Source: Nostoc sp. HK-01 (GTDB taxonomy: Bacteria; Cyanobacteriota; Cyanobacteriia; Cyanobacteriales; Nostocaceae). Taken from it: a stretch of 64,000 bases of DNA. The position numbers and the translations under genes were made by a program. Of this stretch, positions 18,513 through 28,225 are shown one piece after another. The notes beneath the pieces were generated by a model. That model was not told the origin of the DNA and ran no database searches. It saw only the letters and a list, made by a program, of their open reading frames with translations. Numbering within the stretch: position 1 is the first letter of the stretch; each line of letters starts with the position of its first letter. Location of the stretch: NCBI GenBank assembly GCA_003990705.1, contig AP018318.1, positions 124,001-188,000 of the forward strand, given 5' to 3'.

Positions 18513-18838
18513 ATCACTTTACTCAAGGTATTTTAGCCTGGGTCTTAGGAGACCATAGTGCGGAAACATTCGAGCCATTATGGGAAATTGTGAAACAGTG
18601 GGAAAGCTATTTTTATGTGACCGATGGCTGGAAAGTTTACCCCAGTTTTATACCAGATGGAGACCAAATTGTGAGTAAAACATATATGACGCGAGTAGAA
18701 AATGAAAATACCCGATTACGTCATTATCTTGCACGCCTTCACAGAAAAACTTTATGCTATTCCAAATCAGAACAAATGCTGAGACACTCAATTAAATTAT
18801 TACTTCATTATTTGAAGTATCAAATTGTACCTATATAA
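18497..18838 (+). CDS. IS1 transposase downstream frame (InsB-like), copy A
   Basis: A 113-aa frame, likely made only as the frameshifted C-terminal part of the transposase; it overlaps the upstream frame by 16 bases. It contains the remaining DDE residues: Asp in YVTDGWKVY and Glu in TRVENENTRLRHYLARLHR. The ATG at its start need not be a real initiator. Both halves are intact, so the element could be active. Confidence 0.85.
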   Translation: MWTAVNHFTQGILAWVLGDHSAETFEPLWEIVKQWESYFYVTDGWKVYPSFIPDGDQIVSKTYMTRVENENTRLRHYLARLHRKTLCYSKSEQMLRHSIKLLLHYLKYQIVPI

Positions 18839-19042
18839 ATTAATTCATCCCTTTATTCAGCAACGCCAAATTTTTTATTTAAAATCTACAAATAAAATAG
18901 AGAACACACCAAATTTATATTTGAGAAGTTTATCTCAAATTTGACTTTTTCTCTTTATTTAATATGTCAATTAGGTAAATGACACATTTTTGAGAAAATC
19001 TAGCCTTGCTTATTAGCGTAATCAAAGTTATTTGAACTGAGA

Positions 19043-19741
19043 TTAAACTGTTACTTTTGCTTTTTTGTTGCCATATCTACGTTTTAAAGCACCCAATCCT
19101 ACAGTACCTACACCAAGACCGAGCATAGTAATGGGTTCGGGAACAGGTTGTGGATTGGGGTTATAATCGGCATTGTAAAATGTATCACTTCCCCTATTGG
19201 GAAAACTAATAACATGAATAGCTAACTGCAACTTACGATTTATGAGGGCAGCAATCACATTATTATAGTTTGCAGTGAATTGAAATCCCAAAGTTTCTCC
19301 ACTTTGAACTGCGGCCGCGTTACCTGGAGTTACTCTTCTTCCACCAAAAGTTTCACCATCCCATCCTGGAATATTATTACTTTGTGGTGAATTAGGAAGA
19401 CTTGTGTTGAAATTGACATTGCCAGTGTTACCCACATTGGGCGTAACATTAGACAAAAGACCACTTATACTGGGATCAACACTGAAAGCAACATCTCTAA
19501 TAGCAGTACTTTGTGAAGCAGGACTATTGTTGGAAAAACTAAAAAGGACTGTGCTTGCAGTGTTTTGAGTCACATTTAATGAAAAGTTACCTACATAAAT
19601 GTCATTAACTTGCTCTGCGGCAGTTGCAGGAAAGACATTCTGAAAATTGATAGTAATAGCAGTAGCTGGTCTAGCAGCAGTTGTTACAACTGCTGCGCTT
19701 GCTCCTACTAGCAAAGCAGAAAGAACTGAAGTATGCTTCAT
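19043..19741 (-). CDS. PEP-CTERM sorting domain protein (1)
   Basis: A 232-aa exported protein. An N-terminal signal peptide (residues 1-28, SALLVGASAAVVTTAARPATA) precedes a beta-rich body with many Asn, Thr and Ser. The C-terminus is the exosortase signal: VPEP at about 200-203, a hydrophobic helix (MLGLGVGTVGLGAL) and the basic tail KRRYGNKK. It would be exported by Sec and processed by the cyanoexosortase encoded at 52972-53826. The body matches no domain I recognise. It sits just beyond the polysaccharide-chain-length gene, fitting the known link of PEP-CTERM proteins with EPS production. Confidence 0.88.
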   Translation of the reverse strand: MKHTSVLSALLVGASAAVVTTAARPATAITINFQNVFPATAAEQVNDIYVGNFSLNVTQNTASTVLFSFSNNSPASQSTAIRDVAFSVDPSISGLLSNVTPNVGNTGNVNFNTSLPNSPQSNNIPGWDGETFGGRRVTPGNAAAVQSGETLGFQFTANYNNVIAALINRKLQLAIHVISFPNRGSDTFYNADYNPNPQPVPEPITMLGLGVGTVGLGALKRRYGNKKAKVTV

Positions 19742-20107
19742 GAGTTCTAAGAAATCCGAAAAAATAATACATTAGAAATGTACAGTGCGATTTCCCGTAA
19801 ATCAATAGGTATACTATTTAACTTCATCAAAAATTTATCAAAATAAAATATTTAGTTATTTTAAAATTTAATTGGTTTTCATAAATCACAAACTATTCAT
19901 TTCCCTCAACACTAGTGCATATTGTGAGGAATCAAGCCGATGCACAGCAAGCACCATAATAACACTAGGATGTTGGTAGCAGTATGTTTAGTTAACTTGC
20001 TATTAAAGCAAAATATCTCAGAACATCTGTACAAGAAATATATACGAGGGTGCATTAGCTTGATATATACAATAAGCTATCAATATCAGTATTTTCCAAA
20101 CACTTTG
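19742..20107. other. Intergenic region, 366 bp
   Basis: Upstream region of the first PEP-CTERM gene and downstream region of the GumC-like gene. AT-rich; no supported gene, since a 68-codon plus-strand frame here lacks any gene-like features. Confidence 0.5.
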
Positions 20108-22261
20108 TTAACTGTTACTAACCACACCCAGTATATTCAACGGTAAAATCTTTAAATAATCTAAAGCTTGCTCTATCACTGAGGCATCTGTTTTACCTAC
20201 CCTCACTACCATCAAAACCCCATCTGTATAAGGTGAAAGTATACTCACATCAGACAGCCCAAAGAAGTGAGGAGCATCATAGATGACTAGATCATAATCA
20301 TCATGAAAGTCTGCCATTAACTGCTTCATTTTTTCAGAAGCTAGTAATTTAATTGGATCATCAGGTGCTGGCCCAGCCGTGATCAAAGATAATTGCTCCA
20401 TAGAAGGTAGTTTATGAATGACTTCACTGACTGGTAAATTTGTGGATAGTAGACTACTTAATCCCCATAAATTCTTTAAATTGGCTAGGTTGTGAACCAT
20501 CGGTTGGCGAAGGTTGGCATCTACTAGTAGTACTTTTAGTCCCATTGCTGTAGCTGTTTGAGCTAGATAAAAAGCAACGATAGATTTTCCATCACCAGTC
20601 ATAACCGAACTAACAATTAAAGAACGTACCTGAGAATCAGGTTTAATTTGTTGAATATTTGTGTACAAAAATCTTAAAGCATCTAAAAATTCAGTTGAAT
20701 AACTGCTATATTCTTGAGCAATGAAAATATTTGTATCTTGACCACTTTCTAATAAAGAATTAAATATTTTAATCGGAGAAAACTTTGATTTAGAAGTACG
20801 AGATTGAAGAGCTTTAACTTCATTATCAAAAGGCACATTCCCCAATAAGGGAAAACTTATTTTCTTTTTAAGCTTGATTACACTATGGTAAGAGTTATCT
20901 ATTTTTTCTAGTAAAATAGCAACTCCAATACCTGCTGCGATACTTATAAAAAAGCCTATAATTAAATTGCGTACCTTACTAGAAGTAGTGACAAGCGATG
21001 GCTGAATAGGTGGTTGAATCAACTGCCAACCTAATTCTGTTTGAGATATTTGGATTTGCAAATTTTCGCGGTTTGATAAAAAACGATTCAAACTCTCATT
21101 AGCAAACTGTAATTTGCGTTGGATTTCCGTATATCTTCGTGCTAAAATTGGCACTTGCTTTCGTTGCTGTTCTACCCGCGTTTCGAGTTTGGCAATTTCA
21201 TTGCTTTGTACTTCTAAAGATTGAAGTTGAGTTTTTAACTCTGCTTCTCTTACGCTTAAAAAGCGTTGTCCTTCTTGTTGTAATACTGGTATCAAACTAT
21301 CTCTTTTTTCTTTCAGAGTTTGCAATCTTGGGTTAGCATCTTGAAAAACTGTGGACTCTGTAGCAATTTGGGAGTTTAATTCTGTTACCTGCTGTAAAAG
21401 TTTTTGATATAAAGAAGCAGCATTAAGTATTGTTATTTTTCCATTGTCTGACTGGAGCAGACTTAATTGATTTCGGACTTGCGTTAACTGTAGATTAATA
21501 TTCTGTCGCGCCTCAGCTAGAGAAATAGCTTGTTTATCCAGCGATTCTCCTTGACTATCTGGATTGTTAAAACTGTATCTTTGACGAAAAATTTGCAGTT
21601 CTTGTTGAATTTGATTAACTCTGCTTTGTATCGATGGCAACTGTCTATCAATAAATTGCAGCCCTTGACGCAATTTTGTTTGTCTTCTTTCTTGGCTATA
21701 TTCTATATAGTCTTTTGAAATTACATCTAATACTGCTTTAACTTGATTTGGGTCTTCTCCTCGATAGCGAACTTCTATAATCTTAGTTTCACCTAACCGA
21801 TTAATCGTCAACGCTTGTAGTAAAGATGGATAAGTGAGACTAGGATAAGTAACTCGCAGTTTATCGAGAATATTACTCATCAATTCAGGACTTTTGAGAA
21901 CTAAAATTTGACTGTCGTAATCTAGGGTTGAAGTTTTAGGAGAATTATCTTGAACAATATTTACTGCCTCATTGTCATTATTAATAGGTTCCACTAACAT
22001 TAAAAAGTTACTTTCATATTCTCTCGGCTGCTTACTTAGCATGACATTCACAACCACAAAAGTCATGACAGCCATAGATACTCCCACTATGACTAGAGAT
22101 CGCCGTTTTAATACGTTTAGCCAATCCTTTATACTAAAATTTTCTTCTTCTTCTTCATTCCAGTTCAAAGGCATAGCTTGCGGTTGCGGAAATAACGGCT
22201 TATATTTGCCATTTTGTTCAGCGTTTAAGCTGGGGTATGATTGATCACTCATTTTATTCAC
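20108..22261 (-). CDS. GumC/Wzc-like polysaccharide chain-length protein with BY-kinase domain
   Basis: A 717-aa inner-membrane protein for exopolysaccharide polymerisation and export control. Order: cytoplasmic N-tail, membrane helix (about 54-74, VIVGVSMAVMTFVVVNVML), Wzz domain, long periplasmic coiled coil (about 190-400), second helix (about 435-457, LIIGFFISIAAGIGVAIL), then a BY-kinase ATPase. Walker A reads VMTGDGKS near 548-555, Walker A' VLLVDAN, and Walker B DLVIYDAP near 655. The protein stops at LGVVSNS soon after the ATPase core, so the tyrosine-rich autophosphorylation tail of classical Wzc is missing. Met4 is an alternative start. It faces away from the polysaccharide island. 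Confidence 0.92.
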   Translation of the reverse strand: MNKMSDQSYPSLNAEQNGKYKPLFPQPQAMPLNWNEEEEENFSIKDWLNVLKRRSLVIVGVSMAVMTFVVVNVMLSKQPREYESNFLMLVEPINNDNEAVNIVQDNSPKTSTLDYDSQILVLKSPELMSNILDKLRVTYPSLTYPSLLQALTINRLGETKIIEVRYRGEDPNQVKAVLDVISKDYIEYSQERRQTKLRQGLQFIDRQLPSIQSRVNQIQQELQIFRQRYSFNNPDSQGESLDKQAISLAEARQNINLQLTQVRNQLSLLQSDNGKITILNAASLYQKLLQQVTELNSQIATESTVFQDANPRLQTLKEKRDSLIPVLQQEGQRFLSVREAELKTQLQSLEVQSNEIAKLETRVEQQRKQVPILARRYTEIQRKLQFANESLNRFLSNRENLQIQISQTELGWQLIQPPIQPSLVTTSSKVRNLIIGFFISIAAGIGVAILLEKIDNSYHSVIKLKKKISFPLLGNVPFDNEVKALQSRTSKSKFSPIKIFNSLLESGQDTNIFIAQEYSSYSTEFLDALRFLYTNIQQIKPDSQVRSLIVSSVMTGDGKSIVAFYLAQTATAMGLKVLLVDANLRQPMVHNLANLKNLWGLSSLLSTNLPVSEVIHKLPSMEQLSLITAGPAPDDPIKLLASEKMKQLMADFHDDYDLVIYDAPHFFGLSDVSILSPYTDGVLMVVRVGKTDASVIEQALDYLKILPLNILGVVSNS

Positions 22262-23610
22262 TTACACTTAATTATATTTTAATTTTTTAATAAAATGATG
22301 AATATTTCAGTATAAGATTGTTTTCATCTCTATAACGCACATCATTAGATCTGTGTCCATCATTGCTTAACTGATTGAGTAGTCAGTCATTGAATCTTGA
22401 TAAATCGTTAATCTACTCAATAAAAAAGTACGCTATTATACATTTTATTATACTAGTATTTTCATACTCGATAAAAGCTCACGTAGAGTATCTACACAGA
22501 TCCTAATTGGTACATCACCTCTGCACTATAAAGATTTAATTATTCTATATGTAGATACATTGAGACTTGAGTCACTCAGAGATTAGCTCAATATTCATTA
22601 CTCAGATTCCGAGAGATGTTATGTGGACAATACTGAAGGGACAGATTTTACATCAATTACCTCGGCATCATCTGAGTCATGGCAAAGGAAATTAAGTATT
22701 AGCACTATTTCAATAATAAATTAGTTCATAGTCGGGATTGAATCGCTGACACTCAACTAGTCAGCACAAGGTTAATTTCACTATCAAGGCAAGGGGTTTA
22801 GGCTGCATAATCAACCCCTTACATATCAAAGATTTGCCTGTCACTGAAGCAGAGTTGGTAATTATCTTTAAATTCTGTAATATTTACTCCATATCAAGAT
22901 AAAGCTTAATACAAATCCAAAAACACCTTTTATGAAGAAACATCTGAAAAATCTTTTAAGAAAATGAACTTTCTATGAAGGATACCAGTTATCTTTAAAA
23001 CAATGGTATCTTATATTTCGTGATCACACTTACGTAAGCAAAAATATGCAGATTTCAATTAGGAGGGAAATTTATACGTAAGGGAAATCTATAAAAGTAT
23101 TAAAAATCAATAATTACAACAAAAGTAAAAAAACATGGGAAAGAGAAATCTCAAATTAATTACTGTAAGAATATATGTTTGTTAAACATGGCAATTTACT
23201 GATATATAAAGAAAAATAGTGAGTTTCTTATGTATCTTGAAATAGCTAAAAAATTAAGTATTACTTAATTTCAAAAAGCAAAATGTTTGACTGGTGAACA
23301 AAATTAATCTTTCATCTAGCCAATATTGACTTTTATTCTTGCTTTTTCATTTTATCTATGTGTTCCCAATATCGAGAAAAAGTATTGAATTTAGAGTTAG
23401 TAGCTAGATAACCTAAATAGAAAGATTTAAAGCCTAAAATTGACTAGTAGCATCTGAAAAATCTGCTATAAAGTTGGGGAAAAGAAAGATTAAATTTAAT
23501 AAAATTCATCGGTCAATCTTAGAGAAGATTTTTTTGTATAGAGTGAATGACTTAGGCTGTTCGGTAGTGTCGTAAATACCATTTTTAAAATACTCTGTAG
23601 GACACAGCCG
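22262..23610. other. Long divergent regulatory region, 1349 bp, with hairpins
   Basis: No protein gene is supported. It separates gumC (minus) from the first glycosyltransferase (plus) and so holds the main promoters of the island. Hairpins: AAGGGGTT 22791-22798 with AACCCCTT 22813-22820, and GATACCA 22981-22987 with TGGTATC 23004-23010. An orphan SD-like AGGAGGG lies at about 23062-23068 with no start codon after it. The length leaves room for a long leader or an unannotated small RNA. Confidence 0.5.
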
Positions 23611-24960
23611 ATGAAACTAAATGAATGGATTAACAACAAATTCGTCCCTTCTATTTCTATCCCCATAGAATCTGAAAACGAACCACTTGTAAAAAGCCAG
23701 AAATCTATCAAATTGTCTGTAATTACTCAGTTCTTCCCCCCTGATTATGCTGCTACAGGACAGTTGATTGAAGAACTCGTAAAACAGCTAGGGCAGCAAG
23801 GTGTAAATGTTGAGGTATTTACAAGCCAACCTGGTTATGCGTTTCAATCTCAGACAGCTCCCGCAGTTGAATGGGTTGAACGGATAAGAATTCAACGCTC
23901 ACGGACTGCACAACTTTGGTCTGGTAGGATTCGTGGTAAAGCCGTTAATGGTGTTCTATATACTTTACGTGCATTACTGTATCTGTTCAGAGCTTGGCGG
24001 CGCAACAACATATTATTAGTAACCACAGCCCCACCATTTTTACCAGTTATTGGATATTTAGCTTATTTATTATTTCGACTACCTTATGTCTGCATACTTT
24101 ATGACCTATATCCAGATATTGCGATCGCACTGGGAGTAGTTTCTAAAAATAGTTGGATAGTGCGTTTGTGGAATGAAATTAACAAACAAGTTTGGTTAAA
24201 ATCTCAGGGAATTGTGGTACTTAGCCCCGCAATGAAGCAAAAAATATTAGCACATTGCCCAGAAGTAGCTGATAAAATTGCAGTAATACATAGTTGGGCT
24301 AACCCGGAAGCAATTGTGCCAATTCCGAAGAAAGAAAACTGGTTTGCCCACGAATACAATCTAGTTAATAAATTCACTGTACTGTATTCTGGCAATATGG
24401 GTCGCTGCCATGATATAGAAACTATGTTGGAGGCTGCAAAACAATTGCAAGATGAACCCATTCAGTTTGTCTGCATTGGTGGTGGTGCTAAACGTGAAGA
24501 ATTAATCAAAGAGGTAAATCGTTTAGGACTAGAAAATTTTACCTTCCTACCTTATCAAGATAAACAAATACTTCCTTATTCTTTAACAGCCTGTGATTTA
24601 TCACTAGTGAGTGTGGATTCAATTACAGAGGGTTTAGTTGTACCTAGCAAACTTTACTCAGCTTTAGCAGCAGGTAGACCAATTGCTGTAATTTGCTCCC
24701 AGTCCTCGTACCTTAGAGAAATGGTGGCAGAAGCTAACTGTGGAAGTACATTTGAGAATGGAGATAGTCAAGGGTTAGCGCAATTTATCCGTTTCCTCAG
24801 CCGTGACCTCCAAGTAGGGGAACGTATGGGCAAAGCAGGTCGTCAGTATTTGCGATCGCACTTCACACCAAAAGTCATATCTCAACAATACTTACGTGTT
24901 CTGCAACGGGCAATATCATCTAATGAGGTCATGCCTAAATCTCAACACAATATAAAGTAA
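23611..24960 (+). CDS. Glycosyltransferase family 4 protein
   Basis: First gene of the plus-strand island, 449 aa, GT-B fold. It has an N-terminal extension of about 30 residues, then the Rossmann start SVITQFFPPDYAATGQLIEEL, typical of WcaI/FucT-like GT4 enzymes. The C-terminal nucleotide-sugar domain has YSGNMGRCHD near 258 and the donor-binding stretch GLVVPSKLYSALAAGRPI near 347-364. It would add a sugar from a nucleotide donor to the lipid-linked or growing chain on the cytoplasmic side. Donor and acceptor are unknown. It is separated from the next gene by a terminator-like palindrome, so it may be its own unit. Confidence 0.9.
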   Translation: MKLNEWINNKFVPSISIPIESENEPLVKSQKSIKLSVITQFFPPDYAATGQLIEELVKQLGQQGVNVEVFTSQPGYAFQSQTAPAVEWVERIRIQRSRTAQLWSGRIRGKAVNGVLYTLRALLYLFRAWRRNNILLVTTAPPFLPVIGYLAYLLFRLPYVCILYDLYPDIAIALGVVSKNSWIVRLWNEINKQVWLKSQGIVVLSPAMKQKILAHCPEVADKIAVIHSWANPEAIVPIPKKENWFAHEYNLVNKFTVLYSGNMGRCHDIETMLEAAKQLQDEPIQFVCIGGGAKREELIKEVNRLGLENFTFLPYQDKQILPYSLTACDLSLVSVDSITEGLVVPSKLYSALAAGRPIAVICSQSSYLREMVAEANCGSTFENGDSQGLAQFIRFLSRDLQVGERMGKAGRQYLRSHFTPKVISQQYLRVLQRAISSNEVMPKSQHNIK

Positions 24961-25084
24961 GCTGAGTGAGGTTATGAAAGTTTGGTAATTTCCCAATAAT
25001 TCTCAAATTAATAAAGCCACAAATGTTCAACTACATGATATAAAAATATCATCAGGTAAATACAAAGTTAAAAACTTGATTGAA

Positions 25085-25127
25085 TTAAACTCTAATCAAT
25101 AACTTAAAGTTATTGATTAGAGTTTAA
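25085..25127. terminator. Perfect 43-base palindrome (likely bidirectional hairpin)
   Basis: Arms 25085-25105 and 25107-25127 are perfect 21-base inverted copies around a single A. The centre reads CAATAACTTAAAGTTATTG. It lies 125 bases after the first glycosyltransferase. It has no strong T run but flanking A/T. A nearly identical core occurs in the hairpin at 54496-54524. Confidence 0.7.
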
Positions 25128-25320
25128 AAGCTGGTTTCAAAAATTTCCAGCGTTGTGGAATAATTAACCAACAAAAGTAGCAAAAACAAATAGAATTACT
25201 AGTGTAATTGAACATTTTGGCTGTATGTTGAGGAGTTGGGCTTTGATGGTCTTCTTTTGATCTCAGTCCCTCCAACGCAACCTTCCTTGCTCATAGTTGT
25301 TGTCTATACAGGAGGTGAAA

Positions 25321-25749
25321 TTGCAGAGAAGGTGTGACCGAAATCGGAAACGTTCTAAAAGACGCGGAATTTACTGTCCGATTCATGGTTGTTATCTTGA
25401 TAGCGTCAGTCAAAAATATCAGATATTTGCTGATAAACCAGGTCAATTACAACAAAGAGGAATGAGTCGGCGGAATGCCTTAATTTTAGTAGCAAATCGA
25501 ACAGCAGTTCCTCTCGAAGGAGAATGGTTAGAAGCTTTTTGGTGTGAACACTGCCAGCAGACAAGATGGTATCACGTCCGTAAACGTGACGAGCGTGCTT
25601 ACGAAATTTCATTAGCACCACAAGAACTATGGCAACAAGCAACAGGAGTCATTAGTTCTTACGGAAATCCTTCTGTAAGTGAATTTACGCGCAGAAGTGC
25701 CAGAGATATTACTTATCAAACTCTGAGTAGTTTTCAGGTTGTTAATTAA
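25321..25749 (+). CDS. Conserved-looking Cys/His protein of unknown function
   Basis: A 142-aa protein if started at TTG 25321, chosen because AGGAGGT (25310-25316) lies at ideal distance; the frame itself opens 24 bases upstream. The Arg-rich N-terminus is followed by a probable zinc-binding arrangement: CPIHGCYL at about 18-25 and FWCEHCQQTRWYHV at about 77-90. I do not recognise the family. It sits directly ahead of the ABC export pair, so a regulatory or adaptor role in polysaccharide export is possible but unproven. Confidence 0.6.
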   Translation: MQRRCDRNRKRSKRRGIYCPIHGCYLDSVSQKYQIFADKPGQLQQRGMSRRNALILVANRTAVPLEGEWLEAFWCEHCQQTRWYHVRKRDERAYEISLAPQELWQQATGVISSYGNPSVSEFTRRSARDITYQTLSSFQVVN

Positions 25750-25794
25750 CTAAGCTATTAAATTCCTTCATATATTAATCTTCAATCAAAAACT

Positions 25795-26637
25795 ATGAAT
25801 AATACGAAAATTGTAGCTAAACAAGAGTTGGTGATTGAAGCTGGACGTACCGAGCAGCAGTATTGGAAAGATATCTGGCGTTATAGAGAGTTATTTTATT
25901 TTCTGGCTTGGCGTGACATTTTGGTAAGGTATAAACAAACTGCGATCGGTATTGCTTGGGCATTAATTCGTCCATTTCTGACGATGGTAGTGTTTTCAGT
26001 CGTGTTTGGAAAGTTAGCACAATTACCTTCTCAGGGTGCGCCTTATCCAATTTTAGTATTCTCAGCTATGTTACCTTGGCAGTTCTTTGCTAATTCTCTT
26101 TCCGAGTGCAGTAATAGCTTGATTGGTAATGCCAATTTAATTTCCAAGGTCTATTTTCCTCGTCTAATTGTTCCTACCAGTGCAGTGGTAGTTAGCTTTG
26201 TAGACTTCATGGTTTCGGGGATAATTTTACTAGGATTAATGGCTTGGTATAACTTTGTTCCTACTTGGCGAATTGTCACCTTACCAATTTTTATTGCTAT
26301 TGCCTTTGCTGCTTCAATGGGTGCAGGATTATGGCTGGCTTCTTTAAATGTTAAATATAGAGATTTTCGTTATATTGTCCCATTTATTGTCCAGTTTGGA
26401 TTATACATATCACCAGTAGGATTTAGTAGTACCATAGTTCCTGAACAATGGCGATTTTTGTACTCTTTAAACCCAATTGTTGGCGTAATTGATGGTTTTC
26501 GCTGGGCGATTTTAGGCGGAGAATCAAACTTATATTTACCCGGATTTTTACTCTCTTTGGGATTAGTATTTCTGCTATTAATGAGTGGAATTTGGTACTT
26601 CCGCAAAATGGAAAGAACATTTGCAGATGTTATCTAG
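25795..26637 (+). CDS. wzm: ABC-2 type polysaccharide export permease (Wzm/TagG family)
   Basis: A 280-aa inner-membrane permease with six hydrophobic segments. The N-terminal interfacial region (FYFLAWRDILVRYKQTAIGIAW) and the segment NPIVGVIDGFRWAIL are hallmarks of the ABC-2 family exporting O-antigen, teichoic acid or capsular glycans. It pairs with the ATPase starting 138 bp downstream. It would move the undecaprenyl-linked polymer from cytoplasm to periplasm. Length and motifs are complete. Confidence 0.93.
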   Translation: MNNTKIVAKQELVIEAGRTEQQYWKDIWRYRELFYFLAWRDILVRYKQTAIGIAWALIRPFLTMVVFSVVFGKLAQLPSQGAPYPILVFSAMLPWQFFANSLSECSNSLIGNANLISKVYFPRLIVPTSAVVVSFVDFMVSGIILLGLMAWYNFVPTWRIVTLPIFIAIAFAASMGAGLWLASLNVKYRDFRYIVPFIVQFGLYISPVGFSSTIVPEQWRFLYSLNPIVGVIDGFRWAILGGESNLYLPGFLLSLGLVFLLLMSGIWYFRKMERTFADVI

Positions 26638-26775
26638 TTCTAAAGATAACTGCCTGAACTCATCATCTCTCACTTACAATATTTTAGGATAGGTGATTGC
26701 ACCAATAAATTTTATGATAGATGTACGATCCTCTTTATTAATAAACTAATATATCAACTGATATCTAAAAAGCTT

Positions 26776-28032
26776 ATGTCTGACACTGTAATTAAAGTAG
26801 AAAATCTAGGTAAAAAATATATTATTGCTCATCAACAGCAAGAACCATATACTGCACTAAGAGATGTGATAGCGAATGGTGCTAAAGGTTTATTTAAGTC
26901 CTGCCGAAACCAAAAATTTAAACCTGCAAATTATCAAGAAGAGTTTTGGGCATTAAAAGATGTCTCCTTTGAAATTAAGCAAGGAGATAAAGTTGGAATA
27001 ATTGGTCGCAACGGTGCAGGTAAATCTACACTTTTAAAAATTCTTAGTCGTATTACTGAACCAACACAAGGAAACATCAAAATTAAAGGTAGAGTTGCTA
27101 GTTTATTGGAGGTAGGTACAGGCTTTCACCCAGAGTTGACTGGGAGAGAAAATATCTACCTCAATGGTGCAATTTTGGGTATGAGTAAGGCAGAAATCAA
27201 GCACAAATTTGATGAAATTGTAGCCTTTGCAGAGGTCGAAAAATTTTTAGATACGCCAGTCAAACGATATTCATCAGGAATGTATGTGCGGCTGGCATTT
27301 GCGGTAGCAGCGCATTTAGAACCTGAAATTTTAGTAGTAGATGAAGTTTTAGCAGTGGGTGATGCTAAATTTCAGCAGAAATGTCTAGGCAAGATGCAAG
27401 AAGTTAGCACTGAAGGACGAACGTTGATATTTGTCAGCCATAACAATAGTGCTATAGCTAATCTTTGTGAGCGTGGTATTTTTTTAGAAAAAGGTAGGAT
27501 AAAAGCAGATACAAATAGCACTCATGCTCTTAATCTTTATACTAGCGAATTAAACCAATTAAAATTTATTGCTCAAGCTAATACAGAATATCCAAGTATT
27601 TGGAAAGTAGAAGTTGATCAAAGTGCTTTAGAAAAAGGTGATCTAAATGTTCTTGTTTATTTTACTTCTCCTTGGCCACTTGATCCACCTTTAGTTGGAA
27701 TTGTTGTTTACAACATTCATGGCACACCTTTGTTTGGAACAAATACTTGGTTAGATCCAGAATTCCAACCACAAAGCCTATCTTCTGGAATCGCTACTAT
27801 GATGATTAAAAATCTACCTTTACATTCTGGAAGCTACAAACTTTCTGTTTGGCTCGGAGAAAAAAATCAGAACTATGATTCCAAACAAGATGCAGTAGCA
27901 TTTGATTTTATATCTCTAAGTTCTCTACCTCAAGGTCTTTCTCCAGATTTTATTGGGCCATTCAATGTGAAGGGTAAATGGAGATTAACACAGTACAAAG
28001 AATTTACAAAAACTTTAGAAATTAAACAATAA
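26776..28032 (+). CDS. wzt: ABC polysaccharide export ATPase with Wzt C-terminal domain
   Basis: A 418-aa ATPase partner of the preceding permease. Walker A GRNGAGKST is at 77-85, the signature region YSSGMYVRL at 165-173 and Walker B ILVVDEVLA at 185-193; HNNSAIANL follows as the H-loop. The last 160 residues or so form an extra beta-rich domain (LNVLVYFTSPWPLDPPLVGIV) like the Wzt carbohydrate-binding domain, which in characterised systems recognises the finished chain end. This implies a chain-end modification such as methylation or acylation; a methyltransferase and acyltransferases occur downstream. Confidence 0.93.
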   Translation: MSDTVIKVENLGKKYIIAHQQQEPYTALRDVIANGAKGLFKSCRNQKFKPANYQEEFWALKDVSFEIKQGDKVGIIGRNGAGKSTLLKILSRITEPTQGNIKIKGRVASLLEVGTGFHPELTGRENIYLNGAILGMSKAEIKHKFDEIVAFAEVEKFLDTPVKRYSSGMYVRLAFAVAAHLEPEILVVDEVLAVGDAKFQQKCLGKMQEVSTEGRTLIFVSHNNSAIANLCERGIFLEKGRIKADTNSTHALNLYTSELNQLKFIAQANTEYPSIWKVEVDQSALEKGDLNVLVYFTSPWPLDPPLVGIVVYNIHGTPLFGTNTWLDPEFQPQSLSSGIATMMIKNLPLHSGSYKLSVWLGEKNQNYDSKQDAVAFDFISLSSLPQGLSPDFIGPFNVKGKWRLTQYKEFTKTLEIKQ

Positions 28033-28225
28033 GCATTATATTAAGAATCATATTTGATTTCTGAGAAAAATCACGAGGTAGATAATACGAAGAAATTTAT
28101 CTGTGCTAACAGCGAACAATGATAAACCAAGATATACATCTCCATAAAATTAACAGAGGAACTAATTTTACGTCTTTTCGGATATACGGGGTTTTTAAAA
28201 AATCAAACATGATTCCTATATATTA

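Larger units (their letters stand above)
18114..18867 (+). mobile_element. IS1-family insertion sequence, copy A, with 8-bp target duplication
   Basis: A 754-bp element. Terminal inverted repeats of about 26 bp start GGCGTTGC at 18114 and end GCAACGCC at 18867, with three mismatches. The flanks 18106-18113 and 18868-18875 are both AAATTTTT, a perfect 8-bp duplication, so the ends are exact and the insertion is relatively undisturbed. Inside are two overlapping frames typical of IS1 with a frameshift signal. It sits between unrelated genes and disrupts no recognised reading frame. Confidence 0.93.

Noticed and set aside
19940-20146. 68-codon plus-strand frame upstream of the gumC stop
   Set aside because: No RBS, no protein-like features; overlaps the 3' end of the GumC-like gene.
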